Positions 27,346-36,630 of a stretch of DNA of 64,000 bases are shown here, in pieces. The DNA is from an uncultured Bacteroidota bacterium (GTDB taxonomy: Bacteria; Bacteroidota; Bacteroidia; Flavobacteriales; Flavobacteriaceae): contig CABZKA010000005.1 in NCBI GenBank assembly GCA_902526165.1, positions 1 to 64,000 of the forward strand, in the 5' to 3' direction. The notes under the pieces are model-generated. The model made no database searches, was not told the DNA's origin, and saw only the letters and a list, made by a program, of their open reading frames with translations. Made by a program: the position numbers and the translations under genes. How positions within the stretch are numbered: position 1 is the stretch's first letter; each line of letters starts with the position of its first letter.

Positions 27346-28102
27346 AATTAATAGAGTATTTGAAAAAGATGGGGCTATTATGTCCATTTATTTTACTGCT
27401 GGTTTTCCAAAAAAAAATGATACCCTTTCAATCATTAAAGAATTGGATTCCGCTGGAGTTGGAATGATTGAAATAGGGCTCCCTTTTAGCGATCCTCTCG
27501 CAGATGGACCAACGATTCAAAAAAGTTCAACGGTTGCATTAAATAATGGCATGAACACGAGCTTATTATTTGAGCAATTAAAGGATTTGAGAAAAATCAC
27601 AGATGTTCCGGTTGTTATCATGGGCTATTTCAATCCGATATTGCAATTCGGAATTAAAAAATTTTGTAAGTCATGTAAAGAAGTGGGAGTTGATGGTCTA
27701 ATAATACCTGATCTACCAGTTGATATTTATAACGATAAGTACCAAAAAACATTTAAAAGTTACGGATTACTAAACATGTTTTTAATTACACCTCAGACTT
27801 CACAAGAAAGAATAGTATATATAGATAAAATTTCCGAAGGTTTTATTTATATGGTTAGTAGCTACAATGTAACAGGTGCTATTGATTCATTTGATTCCTT
27901 CCAAAAAAAATATTTTAAAAGAATTAATTCGATGAAGTTAAAATCTCCTCTTTTAGTTGGATTTGGCATCAGTAATAAAGATACTTTTATTGATGCTGGT
28001 AAATATAGTCGTGGAGCAATTATCGGCTCTGCTTATATAAATTGGATTTCAGAGAATGGTATTTGCAAAACTTCAGATTTTATAAAAAGCCTGAAAGATT
28101 AA
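27338..28102 (+). CDS. trpA: Tryptophan synthase alpha subunit
   Basis: Splits indole-3-glycerol phosphate to indole, which is channelled to TrpB. 254 residues. The catalytic Glu lies in MIEIGLPFSDPLADGPTIQ, followed by VVIMGYFNPI and GLIIPDLPVD. GFGISNKD is the phosphate loop. It starts inside the sulfatase gene (8-base overlap) and ends with no gap against the converging yaaA stop. Confidence 0.97.
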   Translation: MNRINRVFEKDGAIMSIYFTAGFPKKNDTLSIIKELDSAGVGMIEIGLPFSDPLADGPTIQKSSTVALNNGMNTSLLFEQLKDLRKITDVPVVIMGYFNPILQFGIKKFCKSCKEVGVDGLIIPDLPVDIYNDKYQKTFKSYGLLNMFLITPQTSQERIVYIDKISEGFIYMVSSYNVTGAIDSFDSFQKKYFKRINSMKLKSPLLVGFGISNKDTFIDAGKYSRGAIIGSAYINWISENGICKTSDFIKSLKD

Positions 28103-28864
28103 CTACCTAGTAAATACAGGTTGATTTCTAACTGTTGTCTCATTTTCATTAAAAATATACCCTCCATAGTTAAAAGACAATAAATTGTCATAATTATCAA
28201 TTAGATGGTCAGCAACATAACGTACCATCATTCCTCTAGCTTTTTTTGCATAGAATGATATTATTTTTAGTTTACCATTTTTAAAATCTTTAAAAATGGG
28301 TGAAATTATTACCGAGTTAATTTTAGATTTATCAATTGCAGAAAAATATTCATTACTAGCTAAATTCAATAAAAATTCAGACGAAAGCAATTCATCAGAT
28401 AAAAATTTTGTTATATCATTGGACCAATATTCATAGAGGTTTGAAGAACCATTAATACTGATTTTTGTACCCATTTCGAGCCTGTAAGGTTGAATCAAAT
28501 CCAATGGTTTTAAAACTCCGTAAAGACCAGATATAATTCTGAGATTATTTTGTAAAAAATCAATTTTTTTGACATCTAGGGTTTTAACATCTAATCCCTC
28601 ATAGACGTCTCCATTGAAAGCGAAAATTGCAGGTCTTGAATTATCATCATTGTGATTTCTAGAAAATTTTAAATTTCTTTTCCAATTTAAGTCAGAAAGC
28701 TTTTCAGATATAGACTGTAACTTCATTAGATCGCTGGGTGATTTTTGCTTTAAAATTGAGTTTATAGCCAAGGTTTTTTCTAAAAATTTTGGCACTGAAA
28801 CATTTTGGGAATTAAGTTCACTATCAAAGTCTAAAGACTTGGCTGGAGATATAATAATTTTCAT
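28103..28864 (-). CDS. yaaA: Peroxide stress protein YaaA (UPF0246)
   Basis: 253-residue cytoplasmic protein of the YaaA family, which in E. coli limits free iron and oxidative DNA damage and binds DNA. The start MKIIISPAKSLDF, RPAIFAFNGDVYEGLD, ISGLYGVLKPLDLIQPYRLE and FYAKKARGMMVRY are family signatures. It is the third gene of the run PASTA-rluD-yaaA, 9 bases after the pseudouridine synthase. Confidence 0.93.
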   Translation of the reverse strand: MKIIISPAKSLDFDSELNSQNVSVPKFLEKTLAINSILKQKSPSDLMKLQSISEKLSDLNWKRNLKFSRNHNDDNSRPAIFAFNGDVYEGLDVKTLDVKKIDFLQNNLRIISGLYGVLKPLDLIQPYRLEMGTKISINGSSNLYEYWSNDITKFLSDELLSSEFLLNLASNEYFSAIDKSKINSVIISPIFKDFKNGKLKIISFYAKKARGMMVRYVADHLIDNYDNLLSFNYGGYIFNENETTVRNQPVFTR

Positions 28865-28873
28865 TAGTCAAAA

Positions 28874-29905
28874 TTAAATATTTTTTGAATAATTTTTCCA
28901 CTTTTCATAGCATAATGAAAAATCGTCTGGAAGTTCAGACTCAAAAAATATTTTTTCTTCGCTTTCAGGGTGATTAAAACCCAAGGTCTTGGCATGCAGA
29001 GCTTGTCTGGGTAATAGTTTGAATGCATTTTCTACAAATTGCTTATACTTTGAAAAAATTGTGCCCTTCAAAATTCTATCACCTCCGTATCTGGCATCAT
29101 TAAATATTGGATGACCGATATGCTTCATATGAGCTCTGATTTGGTGTGTACGCCCAGTTTCTAATTCACACTCCACCAAGGATACATAGCCAAGATCATC
29201 AATCACTTTGTAGTGTGTTATTGATCTTTTACCAATTGTAGAATCAGCGGGTACTGACATAATCATTCTGTTTTTTTTATCTCTTGCAAGTGGTTCATCA
29301 ATAGTTCCGCTTTTATTTAATAAGCTGCCCCAAACCAGCGCAACATATTTTCTTTTGATTGATTTTGAAAGAAACTGTTTTGAAAGATTGGTTAATGCCT
29401 TATTAGTTTTTGCTATCACCAATAACCCACTTGTATCCTTATCAATCCTATGGACAAGACCAGGTCTACCATCTACGTTTTTAGGTAGGTTTTCGAAATG
29501 ATGAATAAGTCCATTTAATAAAGTTCCCTTATAGTTTCCATGTCCAGGATGAACAACTAAATTTGGTGGTTTGTTTACAATAATAATATGATCATCTTCA
29601 TAGGCTAAATCTAGCTTTATGTCTTCTGCAATTATCAGGTTTTCATAAGGTGGATGATGGAACATAACCCTAACATTATCTTTTGGTTTAACCTTGTAAT
29701 TTTGTTTTACAGGCTTATTGTTGACAATTATAAAACCTTGTTTTGCAGCTTGCTGAATCTTATTACGTGTGGCATTTTCAATTCTATTCATCAGAAATTT
29801 ATCTACCCTGAGTGGATTTTGGCCGATATCAGCATCAAAAGAAAAATGCTCGAACAAATCATCAAAATAATCTTGAATATTTGGGCTATCTGTTTCCATT
29901 TCCAA
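28874..29905 (-). CDS. rluD: RluA/RluD-family pseudouridine synthase
   Basis: Converts uridine to pseudouridine in 23S rRNA. 343 residues: an S4 RNA-binding domain (LRVDKFLMNRI onward) followed by the catalytic domain with GLVHRIDKDTSGLLVIAKT, in which the Asp is the nucleophile, and ETGRTHQIRAHMKHIGHPIF. The S4 domain fits RluD or RluC rather than RluA; the exact target uridine cannot be read from sequence. It overlaps the upstream PASTA gene by 20 bases, a common Bacteroidota pairing. Confidence 0.93.
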   Translation of the reverse strand: MEMETDSPNIQDYFDDLFEHFSFDADIGQNPLRVDKFLMNRIENATRNKIQQAAKQGFIIVNNKPVKQNYKVKPKDNVRVMFHHPPYENLIIAEDIKLDLAYEDDHIIIVNKPPNLVVHPGHGNYKGTLLNGLIHHFENLPKNVDGRPGLVHRIDKDTSGLLVIAKTNKALTNLSKQFLSKSIKRKYVALVWGSLLNKSGTIDEPLARDKKNRMIMSVPADSTIGKRSITHYKVIDDLGYVSLVECELETGRTHQIRAHMKHIGHPIFNDARYGGDRILKGTIFSKYKQFVENAFKLLPRQALHAKTLGFNHPESEEKIFFESELPDDFSLCYEKWKNYSKNI

Positions 29906-30428
29906 GAACTAGGTCTATTTTAGATTTCTTTGGAATTAATTGTCCTGAGCTGATTATAGTATCATTAAATTTTACCTCCAAAACTACATCTTTGCCAATA
30001 TTATCCACATACTCAATATTTCCGAGCTCCAAATCAAGAGCATTAATTAATGATATAGCAGCTCTCTTGGTCAACTGAATCAACTCTGGAAATATTACAT
30101 TTGAAAAATCAGACGGGTTAATAGTCAAATATATTTTTCTATTTTTTTTAACCTCTTTGCCCATCAAGGGTGTTTGACTTACCACCGTATTGGGACTAAT
30201 TTCAGGATCATAAAAAATAGAATCAGAAACCTCAAACTTTAGTTTTTTTTCACTGAGAATCTTTTCTACTTCATATATGTTTAGGCCATATAAATCAGGA
30301 ACTTTTATATAATTAGTTTGACCTGTATAAAAAAATAGAAAAATTATTGAAAAAAGTACAATTAATGCAAAAATCACAACAGAGATAAAAAGTTGTTTTA
30401 TAAAGATTCTGCTATATAAAAACTTCAT
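29886..30428 (-). CDS. PASTA domain membrane protein
   Basis: 180-residue single-span protein. The N-terminal transmembrane helix (LFISVVIFALIVLFSIIFLF) is followed by about two PASTA repeats outside (VPDLYGLNIYEVEKILSEKK with SQTPLMGKEVKKNRKIYLTI; FPELIQLTKRAAISLINALD). PASTA domains bind peptidoglycan in kinases and penicillin-binding proteins; no kinase domain is attached here. ddl, a cell-wall gene, is divergently encoded 40 bases away. Confidence 0.9.
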   Translation of the reverse strand: MKFLYSRIFIKQLFISVVIFALIVLFSIIFLFFYTGQTNYIKVPDLYGLNIYEVEKILSEKKLKFEVSDSIFYDPEISPNTVVSQTPLMGKEVKKNRKIYLTINPSDFSNVIFPELIQLTKRAAISLINALDLELGNIEYVDNIGKDVVLEVKFNDTIISSGQLIPKKSKIDLVLGNGNR

Positions 30429-30440
30429 AGGTTATAAGAA

Positions 30441-30448
30441 CAAATATA
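30441..30448 (-). promoter_or_regulatory. -7 box of the PASTA-rluD-yaaA operon
   Basis: The minus strand reads TATATTTG (TAnnTTTG), 12 bases before the PASTA gene ATG. No clear -33 TTG. Confidence 0.4.
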
Positions 30449-30468
30449 TATAAATAAGTATCTTTAAA

Positions 30469-31461
30469 ATGTCCAGTAAAATAAAAAGATTGAAAAAAAA
30501 TGTAGCTGTTTTGATGGGTGGTTACTCTGAGGAGTTTAAAATTTCAATTAAAAGTGGAAATAATATTTTTGAAAATATTGACACAGAATTATTTAACCCA
30601 TACAAAGTAATTATTGAAAAAAATAATTGGTGGGTGAAATATAACGGAATCGATTATTCTATTGATGAAACTGATTTTAGTTTTAAAATTGATAAAAACA
30701 AAATTGAATTTGATGTGGTTTTCAATATTATACACGGAACACCTGGTGAGGATGGTCTCATTCAGAAATATTTTGATGGAATTGATATGCCATACACAGG
30801 TCCCAACGTAAATAATGCTAAAATAACTTTTAACAAAAATGAGTGCATTGATTTTGCAAAAAAATTAGGTTTAAATTGTGCTAAATCAATTTTCATCAGC
30901 AATAATCAAATATTTAATTTTGAGGTTTTTAATAAAATGAAGTTTCCTTTGTTTGTAAAAACAAATAATTCAGGAAGTAGTTTTGGAGTAACCAAGGTTT
31001 TTGACAAAGATGAATTAAAAAAAAATATTGAGAATCTGCTTGGCTCGGGTAATGGAATTTTAATTGAGGAAAGCCTGAACGGCATTGAAGTTTCAGTTGG
31101 ATTAATGAAATACGAAAATGAAATCAAAGTATTTGGGATTAGTGAAATTATAACAGAAAATGATTTTTTTGATTATGAAGCGAAATATATGGGAAAAAGT
31201 AGTGAAATCACTCCTGCGCGAATAACTAATGAAATTAGTATTATTGTAAGAACATCTGCCAAACTTATTTATGAAAACCTTAAACTATCCGGTTTTGCAA
31301 GAATAGATTTTATAATTGTTAATGACATTCCTTATTTTTTGGAATTAAATTCGATTCCAGGAATGAGTGATGAAAGTATTTTCCCAAAACAAGTAAGACT
31401 TTCTAAACTAAAGTTGAAAGATTTAGTATCATACATGATTAACAATGCTTTAAATAGTTAA
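30469..31461 (+). CDS. ddl: D-alanine--D-alanine ligase
   Basis: ATP-grasp enzyme making the D-Ala-D-Ala end of peptidoglycan precursors. 330 residues. The N-terminal AVLMGGYSEEFKISIKSGN, the HGTPGEDGLIQKYFDGIDMP loop, the FVKTNNSGSSFGVTKV ATP site and the C-terminal LELNSIPGMSDESIFPKQ are diagnostic. A TATCTTTA box ends only 2 bases before the ATG. Confidence 0.96.
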   Translation: MSSKIKRLKKNVAVLMGGYSEEFKISIKSGNNIFENIDTELFNPYKVIIEKNNWWVKYNGIDYSIDETDFSFKIDKNKIEFDVVFNIIHGTPGEDGLIQKYFDGIDMPYTGPNVNNAKITFNKNECIDFAKKLGLNCAKSIFISNNQIFNFEVFNKMKFPLFVKTNNSGSSFGVTKVFDKDELKKNIENLLGSGNGILIEESLNGIEVSVGLMKYENEIKVFGISEIITENDFFDYEAKYMGKSSEITPARITNEISIIVRTSAKLIYENLKLSGFARIDFIIVNDIPYFLELNSIPGMSDESIFPKQVRLSKLKLKDLVSYMINNALNS

Positions 31462-31466
31462 ATTTG
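31459..31466 (+). promoter_or_regulatory. -7 box at the ddl stop, 5 bases before coaD
   Basis: TAAATTTG overlaps the ddl stop codon and ends 5 bases before the coaD GTG. If used, the coaD mRNA would be leaderless or nearly so. Confidence 0.35.
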
Positions 31467-31471
31467 TATTT

Positions 31472-31948
31472 GTGAAAAGAGCCATTTTTCCGGGGACTTT
31501 CGACCCATTTACGTTAGGACACTTTGATATTTTAAAGAGAAGTAAAATATTATTCGATGAAATTATTGTTGGCATCGGTAAAAATAGTGAGAAGAAGACC
31601 ATGTTTACTTTGGAGGAGAGAATGGAATTTATCAAAGGAGTTGTTAAAGATGATAAGAAAATTAAAGTATTGAGCTATGATGGATTAACAATTGATTTTT
31701 GTGAGAAAGTAGATGCAAAATTTATAGTGAGAGGAGTAAGAAATACCGGTGATTTTGAATTCGAAAAGGCAATTGCTAGAACAAATAGGTTTCTTTCAAA
31801 AATTGAAACAATTTTTATACTAACATCAGCAAAAACATCTTTCATTAGCAGCAGTATTGTTAGAGATTTGATTAATAATAATGGAGAGTTCAGTAAATTG
31901 GTTCCCCAATCTGTTTCTAATTTTGTTTTAAAAAATCTGTTAAAATAA
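31472..31948 (+). CDS. coaD: Phosphopantetheine adenylyltransferase
   Basis: Fourth step of coenzyme A synthesis: transfers AMP from ATP to 4'-phosphopantetheine. 158 residues with a GTG start. PGTFDPFTLGHFDIL is the nucleotidyltransferase HxGH-type motif and TSFISSSIVRDL the ISSTxVR motif. It follows ddl by 10 bases and overlaps the converging NUDIX gene by 32 bases at the 3' end. Confidence 0.97.
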   Translation: MKRAIFPGTFDPFTLGHFDILKRSKILFDEIIVGIGKNSEKKTMFTLEERMEFIKGVVKDDKKIKVLSYDGLTIDFCEKVDAKFIVRGVRNTGDFEFEKAIARTNRFLSKIETIFILTSAKTSFISSSIVRDLINNNGEFSKLVPQSVSNFVLKNLLK

Positions 31949-32513
31949 TAGAAATATTACCATAGGTTTTTTTCTTTATTTTCTTTGCATCATCAAACGT
32001 TTTCCATTTTACAGACTTTATTCCTTCGCTGAGCTGGGGTTTTAATTTACCCTTAAAATTTGATGACATTAAAAACCATGATGTTTCCTTCAAAAAATAA
32101 TTTTTATTGTTTCTAACAATATGAAAGGTATTTGAAAAAAATTTATCAATTTTAAGCTTATCTATTCCTGTTTCTTCAATAACTTCTCGAACTGCAGTTT
32201 CTTTAATTGATTCACCCTTTTCTGCTTTGCCTTTAGGCAAATCCCATTTCCCTCGTCTATATATGAATAAGATTTGATTTTTATCGTTCTTTACAATTCC
32301 ACCTGATGCAAAAATTACTTTTATCTTGGATTTAAAGACTTTTAATAATTCAGATTTTTTAGGGTGATATAAAAAAATTTTTTTATGTTTTCTTACTTTT
32401 TTTAAAATTTCATTGAGTGTTATACTTGATAGTAAAAACGAATTTTCCAAAGTCAATGATTTATTTTTTGAGCTTAAAATAATTGAAAGATTATTAATAA
32501 AAACTTTATACAT
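31917..32513 (-). CDS. NUDIX hydrolase
   Basis: 198-residue hydrolase of nucleoside diphosphate-linked compounds; substrate unknown. The NUDIX box GKAEKGESIKETAVREVIEETGI is complete. ~65 extra residues precede the NUDIX domain. It diverges from pyrE with only 7 bases between the start codons and overlaps coaD convergently by 32 bases. NUDIX beside pyrE is a recurring Bacteroidota pair. Confidence 0.9.
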   Translation of the reverse strand: MYKVFINNLSIILSSKNKSLTLENSFLLSSITLNEILKKVRKHKKIFLYHPKKSELLKVFKSKIKVIFASGGIVKNDKNQILFIYRRGKWDLPKGKAEKGESIKETAVREVIEETGIDKLKIDKFFSNTFHIVRNNKNYFLKETSWFLMSSNFKGKLKPQLSEGIKSVKWKTFDDAKKIKKKTYGNISIILTDFLKQN

Positions 32514-32516
32514 TTG
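32483..32516 (+). promoter_or_regulatory. Promoter of pyrE inside the NUDIX gene
   Basis: TTG (32483-32485), 23-base spacer, TACATTTG (32509-32516), a full TAnnTTTG. The box ends 4 bases before the pyrE GTG, so transcription should start at or next to the start codon. It lies within the 5' coding end of the opposite-strand NUDIX gene. Confidence 0.5.
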
Positions 32517-32520
32517 TTAA

Positions 32521-33159
32521 GTGATTTTAGATGAAGACATTGCCAAAAAAACTTCTGAACTTCTACTACAAATTAATGCAATAAAATTTAATCACAAAAA
32601 CCCTTTTACATGGGCTTCAGGTTGGAAATCTCCAATTTACTGTGATAATAGAATAATATTGTCATACCCTGAGATTCGCAAATACATTTCTAAAGAGCTT
32701 TCGGCTATAGTTTCAATTAAATACCCCGAAACTGAATTGATTGCTGGAGTTGCTACAGGTGCAATAGGAATTGGTATTTTGGTTGCTGAGGAGCTTAATA
32801 AACCTTTTGTATATGTTCGAGCAAACCCAAAGGTTCATGGTAGAAAAAATAGTATAGAAGGACATTTTGAAGAAGGTGCTAAAGTTGTTGTAATTGAAGA
32901 TTTAATTAGTACAGGGGGGAGTAGTTTAAAAGCTTGCAACTCATTAAAAAATGAGGAACTTAAACTTTTGGGAATGGTAAGTATTTTTAATTATGATTTT
33001 GATTTATCAAAAAAAAATTTTTTAGAACATAATATTGATCATTTTTCGCTTTCATCTCTCACTCACTTACTAAATTATGCTGAAAACAAAAAGTTCTTTA
33101 ATTCTGATGAAATGAAGCATATCCTTAAATGGAGAGATGATCCCGCAAATTGGATATAA
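32521..33159 (+). CDS. pyrE: Orotate phosphoribosyltransferase
   Basis: Adds the ribose phosphate to orotate in pyrimidine synthesis. 212 residues with a GTG start (the only ATG nearby is out of frame). WASGWKSPIYCDNR and the PRPP-binding loop KVVVIEDLISTGGSSLKA are diagnostic. It heads a pair with the SRPBCC-like gene, 3 bases downstream. Confidence 0.96.
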   Translation: MILDEDIAKKTSELLLQINAIKFNHKNPFTWASGWKSPIYCDNRIILSYPEIRKYISKELSAIVSIKYPETELIAGVATGAIGIGILVAEELNKPFVYVRANPKVHGRKNSIEGHFEEGAKVVVIEDLISTGGSSLKACNSLKNEELKLLGMVSIFNYDFDLSKKNFLEHNIDHFSLSSLTHLLNYAENKKFFNSDEMKHILKWRDDPANWI

Positions 33160-33162
33160 TAG

Positions 33163-33564
33163 ATGAAAATTATAAGAGAAGTAGAAGGTTTAGAAAATAA
33201 CATTAATTCTTTAATAAACTTCTTCAATGAAATAAAAAATTTTGAAAAAATTTTTGCGGAGGATGTTGCTAGTTTTGAGGTTTTAAATGAAAATACATTC
33301 AGAATAAAGATTGGAAGTTTTCCTAATATATCCTTAATTCATAAAAGAACAACACGTGATTCATTTTCATTAAAATCTAGGTCGGATAATTTTGATTTTG
33401 AAATACTCATTAATTTATCAGAAATTAACATAACTACTACAAAATGTCAAATAATTTTTTGTGGCAATTTTTCTACTATGATTGAAATGATGGCAAAAAA
33501 ACCACTTGAAAATTTTCTTAACAACATTACAAGGAAGATAGAAGGTTTAGAGTTGAGTAATTAA
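33163..33564 (+). CDS. SRPBCC/START-like protein downstream of pyrE
   Basis: 133-residue small protein with the alternating strand pattern of START-like ligand-binding folds (NTFRIKIGSFPNISLIHKRT; CQIIFCGNFSTMIEMMAKKP with a long C-terminal helix). No catalytic residue is recognisable. It follows pyrE by 3 bases, a common Bacteroidota arrangement whose meaning is not known to me. It overlaps the converging birA gene by 18 bases. Confidence 0.8.
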   Translation: MKIIREVEGLENNINSLINFFNEIKNFEKIFAEDVASFEVLNENTFRIKIGSFPNISLIHKRTTRDSFSLKSRSDNFDFEILINLSEINITTTKCQIIFCGNFSTMIEMMAKKPLENFLNNITRKIEGLELSN

Positions 33565-34275
33565 TTTGATTTGACCATTATCAAAATATTTAATTTGTTT
33601 ATCTATCTGGACTTTTAATCTATAATCATCACTAATTCCAAGAACCAGACCTTCAACAACTTTATTACCAATCTGAAATTTTTGTGTTTTTCTTAAGCCA
33701 TATAAATTAAAAGTAAATTTTTTAACTAATTCATCTTTGGAAAGGTTTTTTATTTGGAGCTCTAGTAAAGAAAACTTTTTAATAAATTCTTTGAATAATT
33801 TATTTAGGTCAAAACTCTCATTTTTTAATATTTTCATCGACGTTGCACCTGTGATTAAATCAAAATCTATTTGATTTACATTTAAACCAATACCAATTAC
33901 TGAGTCAACAATTTTATTTCTAAAAAAACTATTTTCAATTAAAATACCTGCAATTTTTTTATTTCCTGACATAATGTCGTTAGGCCATTTAATTTTTAAT
34001 TTGGGAATGTCATAATGTTTTAAAATATCTAAAACAGCCAATGATGTAAATAAATTTGTTTTAAATAATATTTCATCAGATGTTTTTTCAATTTTATTGT
34101 AGAATGAAATACAGATGTTTTTGTAGGGTTGACTAGACCAAATTTTTTCTCTCTGCCCTTTACCGTTGGTCTGATTAAAAGAATAAACTACTAATGAATT
34201 TTGGCTAAACAAAGATTTGTTTAATTTTATGTATTCATTTGTTGAATCGATGGCATTAAGTTTGATTAATTTCAT
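33547..34275 (-). CDS. birA: Biotin--[acetyl-CoA-carboxylase] ligase
   Basis: Attaches biotin to the carboxyl carrier protein via biotinyl-AMP. 242 residues, catalytic domain only, without the N-terminal helix-turn-helix of E. coli BirA, so it should not act as a repressor. STNEYIK, TNGKGQREKIWSSQPYKNIC (a GRGRRGRxW variant), LKIKWPNDI and KIAGILIEN are visible. It is divergent from rsfS with a 14-base gap. Confidence 0.93.
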   Translation of the reverse strand: MKLIKLNAIDSTNEYIKLNKSLFSQNSLVVYSFNQTNGKGQREKIWSSQPYKNICISFYNKIEKTSDEILFKTNLFTSLAVLDILKHYDIPKLKIKWPNDIMSGNKKIAGILIENSFFRNKIVDSVIGIGLNVNQIDFDLITGATSMKILKNESFDLNKLFKEFIKKFSLLELQIKNLSKDELVKKFTFNLYGLRKTQKFQIGNKVVEGLVLGISDDYRLKVQIDKQIKYFDNGQIKLITQL

Positions 34276-34289
34276 CCTGCAATATTTAA

Positions 34290-34640
34290 ATGCAAATTAA
34301 AAATAAAACAGTTAAAAATATTATCAGAGGAATCGAAAATGTTAAAGGCGAGAATATTAATATTATAGATTTTACAAAACTTGAGAATGTTGATTTTCAG
34401 TATTTCGTAATATGTGATTGTCAATCAAACATTCAGGTAAATGCAATATCAAATTCAGTTAAAAAAACAGTGAGTAAAGAATTAAAAGAAAAACCATTGA
34501 ATATTGAAGGTCTTGAAAATAAAAATTGGGTATTGATGGACTATATTGATGTTATTGTTCATATTTTTAAGAAAGAATTTAGAGAAACCTATCAATTAGA
34601 AAAACTTTGGGGTGATGCAGAGTTAATTAATATTAAGTAA
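34290..34640 (+). CDS. rsfS: Ribosomal silencing factor RsfS
   Basis: Binds uL14 on the 50S subunit and blocks subunit joining during starvation. 116 residues. NIIDFTKLENVDFQYFVICD, LNIEGLENKNWVLMDYIDVI and the C-terminal ETYQLEKLWGDAE are the family's signatures. It is directly followed by ftsH with no gap. Confidence 0.95.
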   Translation: MQIKNKTVKNIIRGIENVKGENINIIDFTKLENVDFQYFVICDCQSNIQVNAISNSVKKTVSKELKEKPLNIEGLENKNWVLMDYIDVIVHIFKKEFRETYQLEKLWGDAELINIK

Positions 34641-36569
34641 ATGGATAAGAAAAAAAATAAAATTAGCAATCAAAATAATTCAAACTATTGGATTTATGGA
34701 CTTATAGTTTCAATATTCATAATATTTTCATACTTCGGAAATTCGAATAATTTTAGCTCAGTGAAAAAAATTAACATTACTACCTTTGAAAAATATCTTA
34801 ACTCCGGAGATATATCCAACGTAATAATCATTAATAAAACTCTCGCTGAAATTACATTGTCTGAAGGTGCGCTTGTAAGCGATGTTCACAGACAAGTTTC
34901 AAAGTCAAATTTCCTTGGTCAAAAAAACAGCTTAGGTCCTCATTACACCTGTGAGGTTGGAGATCTTGAACTTTTCCAACGTAAACTTGAAAATGCTCAA
35001 AATAGCGGATTGGTTATTGGTTACGAATTTAGGACTGTTGAAAACAAATGGCTAGATGTCTTGTTAGGATTATTACCACTTATAATTTTGATAGGCTTAT
35101 GGATATATTTTATGAGAAGGATGGCAGGCGGTGGAGCCGGTGGAGCTGGTTCTCAAATTTTTAGTATAGGAAAATCCAAAGCAAAACTCTTTGATGAAAA
35201 AAGTGATGTTAAAGTTAGTTTTAAAGACGTAGCGGGTCTCGAAGGAGCGAAAGAAGAAGTTAAAGAAATAGTTGATTTTCTTAAAAACCCAACAAAATAT
35301 ACTAAACTCGGTGGAAAAATACCCAAGGGTGCACTTTTAGTAGGTTTACCTGGTACTGGAAAAACTCTTTTAGCTAAAGCTGTTGCTGGAGAAGCTAAAG
35401 TTCCATTCTTCTCACTTTCAGGTTCTGATTTTGTAGAGATGTTTGTTGGGGTTGGTGCTTCTCGAGTTAGAGATCTTTTTAAACAAGCTAAAGACAAATC
35501 ACCGGCAATAATTTTCATTGATGAAATAGATGCAATCGGACGTGCTAGAGGTAAAAATAATATAACTGGCTCTAATGACGAGCGAGAAAATACACTGAAT
35601 CAACTCTTAACTGAAATGGATGGATTTGGTACAAATACAAATGTAATTGTGATGGCAGCTACTAACAGGGCTGATGTCCTAGACAAGGCATTGATGAGAG
35701 CTGGAAGATTTGACAGACAAATTTATGTTGACCTCCCTGACGTTAGAGAAAGAAAAGAAATATTTGATGTTCATCTAAAACCTTTAAAAATGGCTCGTGA
35801 TTTAGATATCGATTTTTTAGCGAAACAAACCCCCGGTTTTTCTGGAGCCGATATTGCAAATGTTTGTAATGAGGCTGCACTAATAGCTGCCAGAAAGTCA
35901 AAAAAATCTGTTGGAAGACAAGATTTTCTGGATGCAGTTGATAGAATTGTGGGTGGATTAGAAAAGAAAAATAAAATTATATCCCCGAAAGAAAAAGAAA
36001 CAATTGCCTACCACGAAGCAGGTCATGCAACAGTGAGCTGGATGCTTGAACACGCTGCTCCACTTGTAAAAGTAACCATAGTTCCGAGAGGAAGATCATT
36101 GGGTGCTGCATGGTACCTTCCTGAAGAAAGACAAATTGTAAGAACTGAGCAAATTCTTGATGAAATGTGCGCAGCGCTTGGAGGTAGAGCCGCTGAAAAA
36201 ATTATATTCAATAAGATTTCAACAGGCGCACTAAGTGACCTCGAAAAAGTAACAAAACAAGCCAGATCAATGGTTACTGTATATGGATTAAATGATAAAA
36301 TCGGCAACCTTACATATTATGACTCAAGTGGTCAAAATGAATATGGATTTACAAAGCCTTACAGCGATACTACGGCACAGGTTATTGACAAAGAAATTTC
36401 TAATATTATTGAGTCTCAATTTAAAAGAGCTCTTGCCCTATTAAAAAAGCATAAAAAGAAACTAATTCATCTTGCCGATTACTTGCTGGAAAAAGAAGTG
36501 ATTTTTAAGGAAGATTTAATTAGGATATTTGGTGAAAGACCTTTTAAGGAAATTCCAGTTAAAAAATAA
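34641..36569 (+). CDS. ftsH: ATP-dependent zinc metalloprotease FtsH
   Basis: Membrane AAA+ protease that degrades misassembled membrane proteins and regulators. 642 residues: an N-terminal transmembrane helix ([18 protein letters not shown]), a periplasmic domain, a second helix ([20 protein letters not shown]), then the AAA module with Walker A near residue 234 and Walker [12 protein letters not shown], a SRH ([16 protein letters not shown]), and the M41 zinc site HEAGH near residue 458. Walker A reads GLPGTGKT where FtsH almost always has GPPGTGKT; the invariant GxxxxGKT is kept, so activity is expected. Confidence 0.98.
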   Translation: MDKKKNKISNQNNSNYWIYGLIVSIFIIFSYFGNSNNFSSVKKINITTFEKYLNSGDISNVIIINKTLAEITLSEGALVSDVHRQVSKSNFLGQKNSLGPHYTCEVGDLELFQRKLENAQNSGLVIGYEFRTVENKWLDVLLGLLPLIILIGLWIYFMRRMAGGGAGGAGSQIFSIGKSKAKLFDEKSDVKVSFKDVAGLEGAKEEVKEIVDFLKNPTKYTKLGGKIPKGALLVGLPGTGKTLLAKAVAGEAKVPFFSLSGSDFVEMFVGVGASRVRDLFKQAKDKSPAIIFIDEIDAIGRARGKNNITGSNDERENTLNQLLTEMDGFGTNTNVIVMAATNRADVLDKALMRAGRFDRQIYVDLPDVRERKEIFDVHLKPLKMARDLDIDFLAKQTPGFSGADIANVCNEAALIAARKSKKSVGRQDFLDAVDRIVGGLEKKNKIISPKEKETIAYHEAGHATVSWMLEHAAPLVKVTIVPRGRSLGAAWYLPEERQIVRTEQILDEMCAALGGRAAEKIIFNKISTGALSDLEKVTKQARSMVTVYGLNDKIGNLTYYDSSGQNEYGFTKPYSDTTAQVIDKEISNIIESQFKRALALLKKHKKKLIHLADYLLEKEVIFKEDLIRIFGERPFKEIPVKK

Positions 36570-36630
36570 ACTCATATCATTTTATTGATTTTTTGATTGT
36601 ATAAATTTATCTTTATAGTAAATCATTTTT

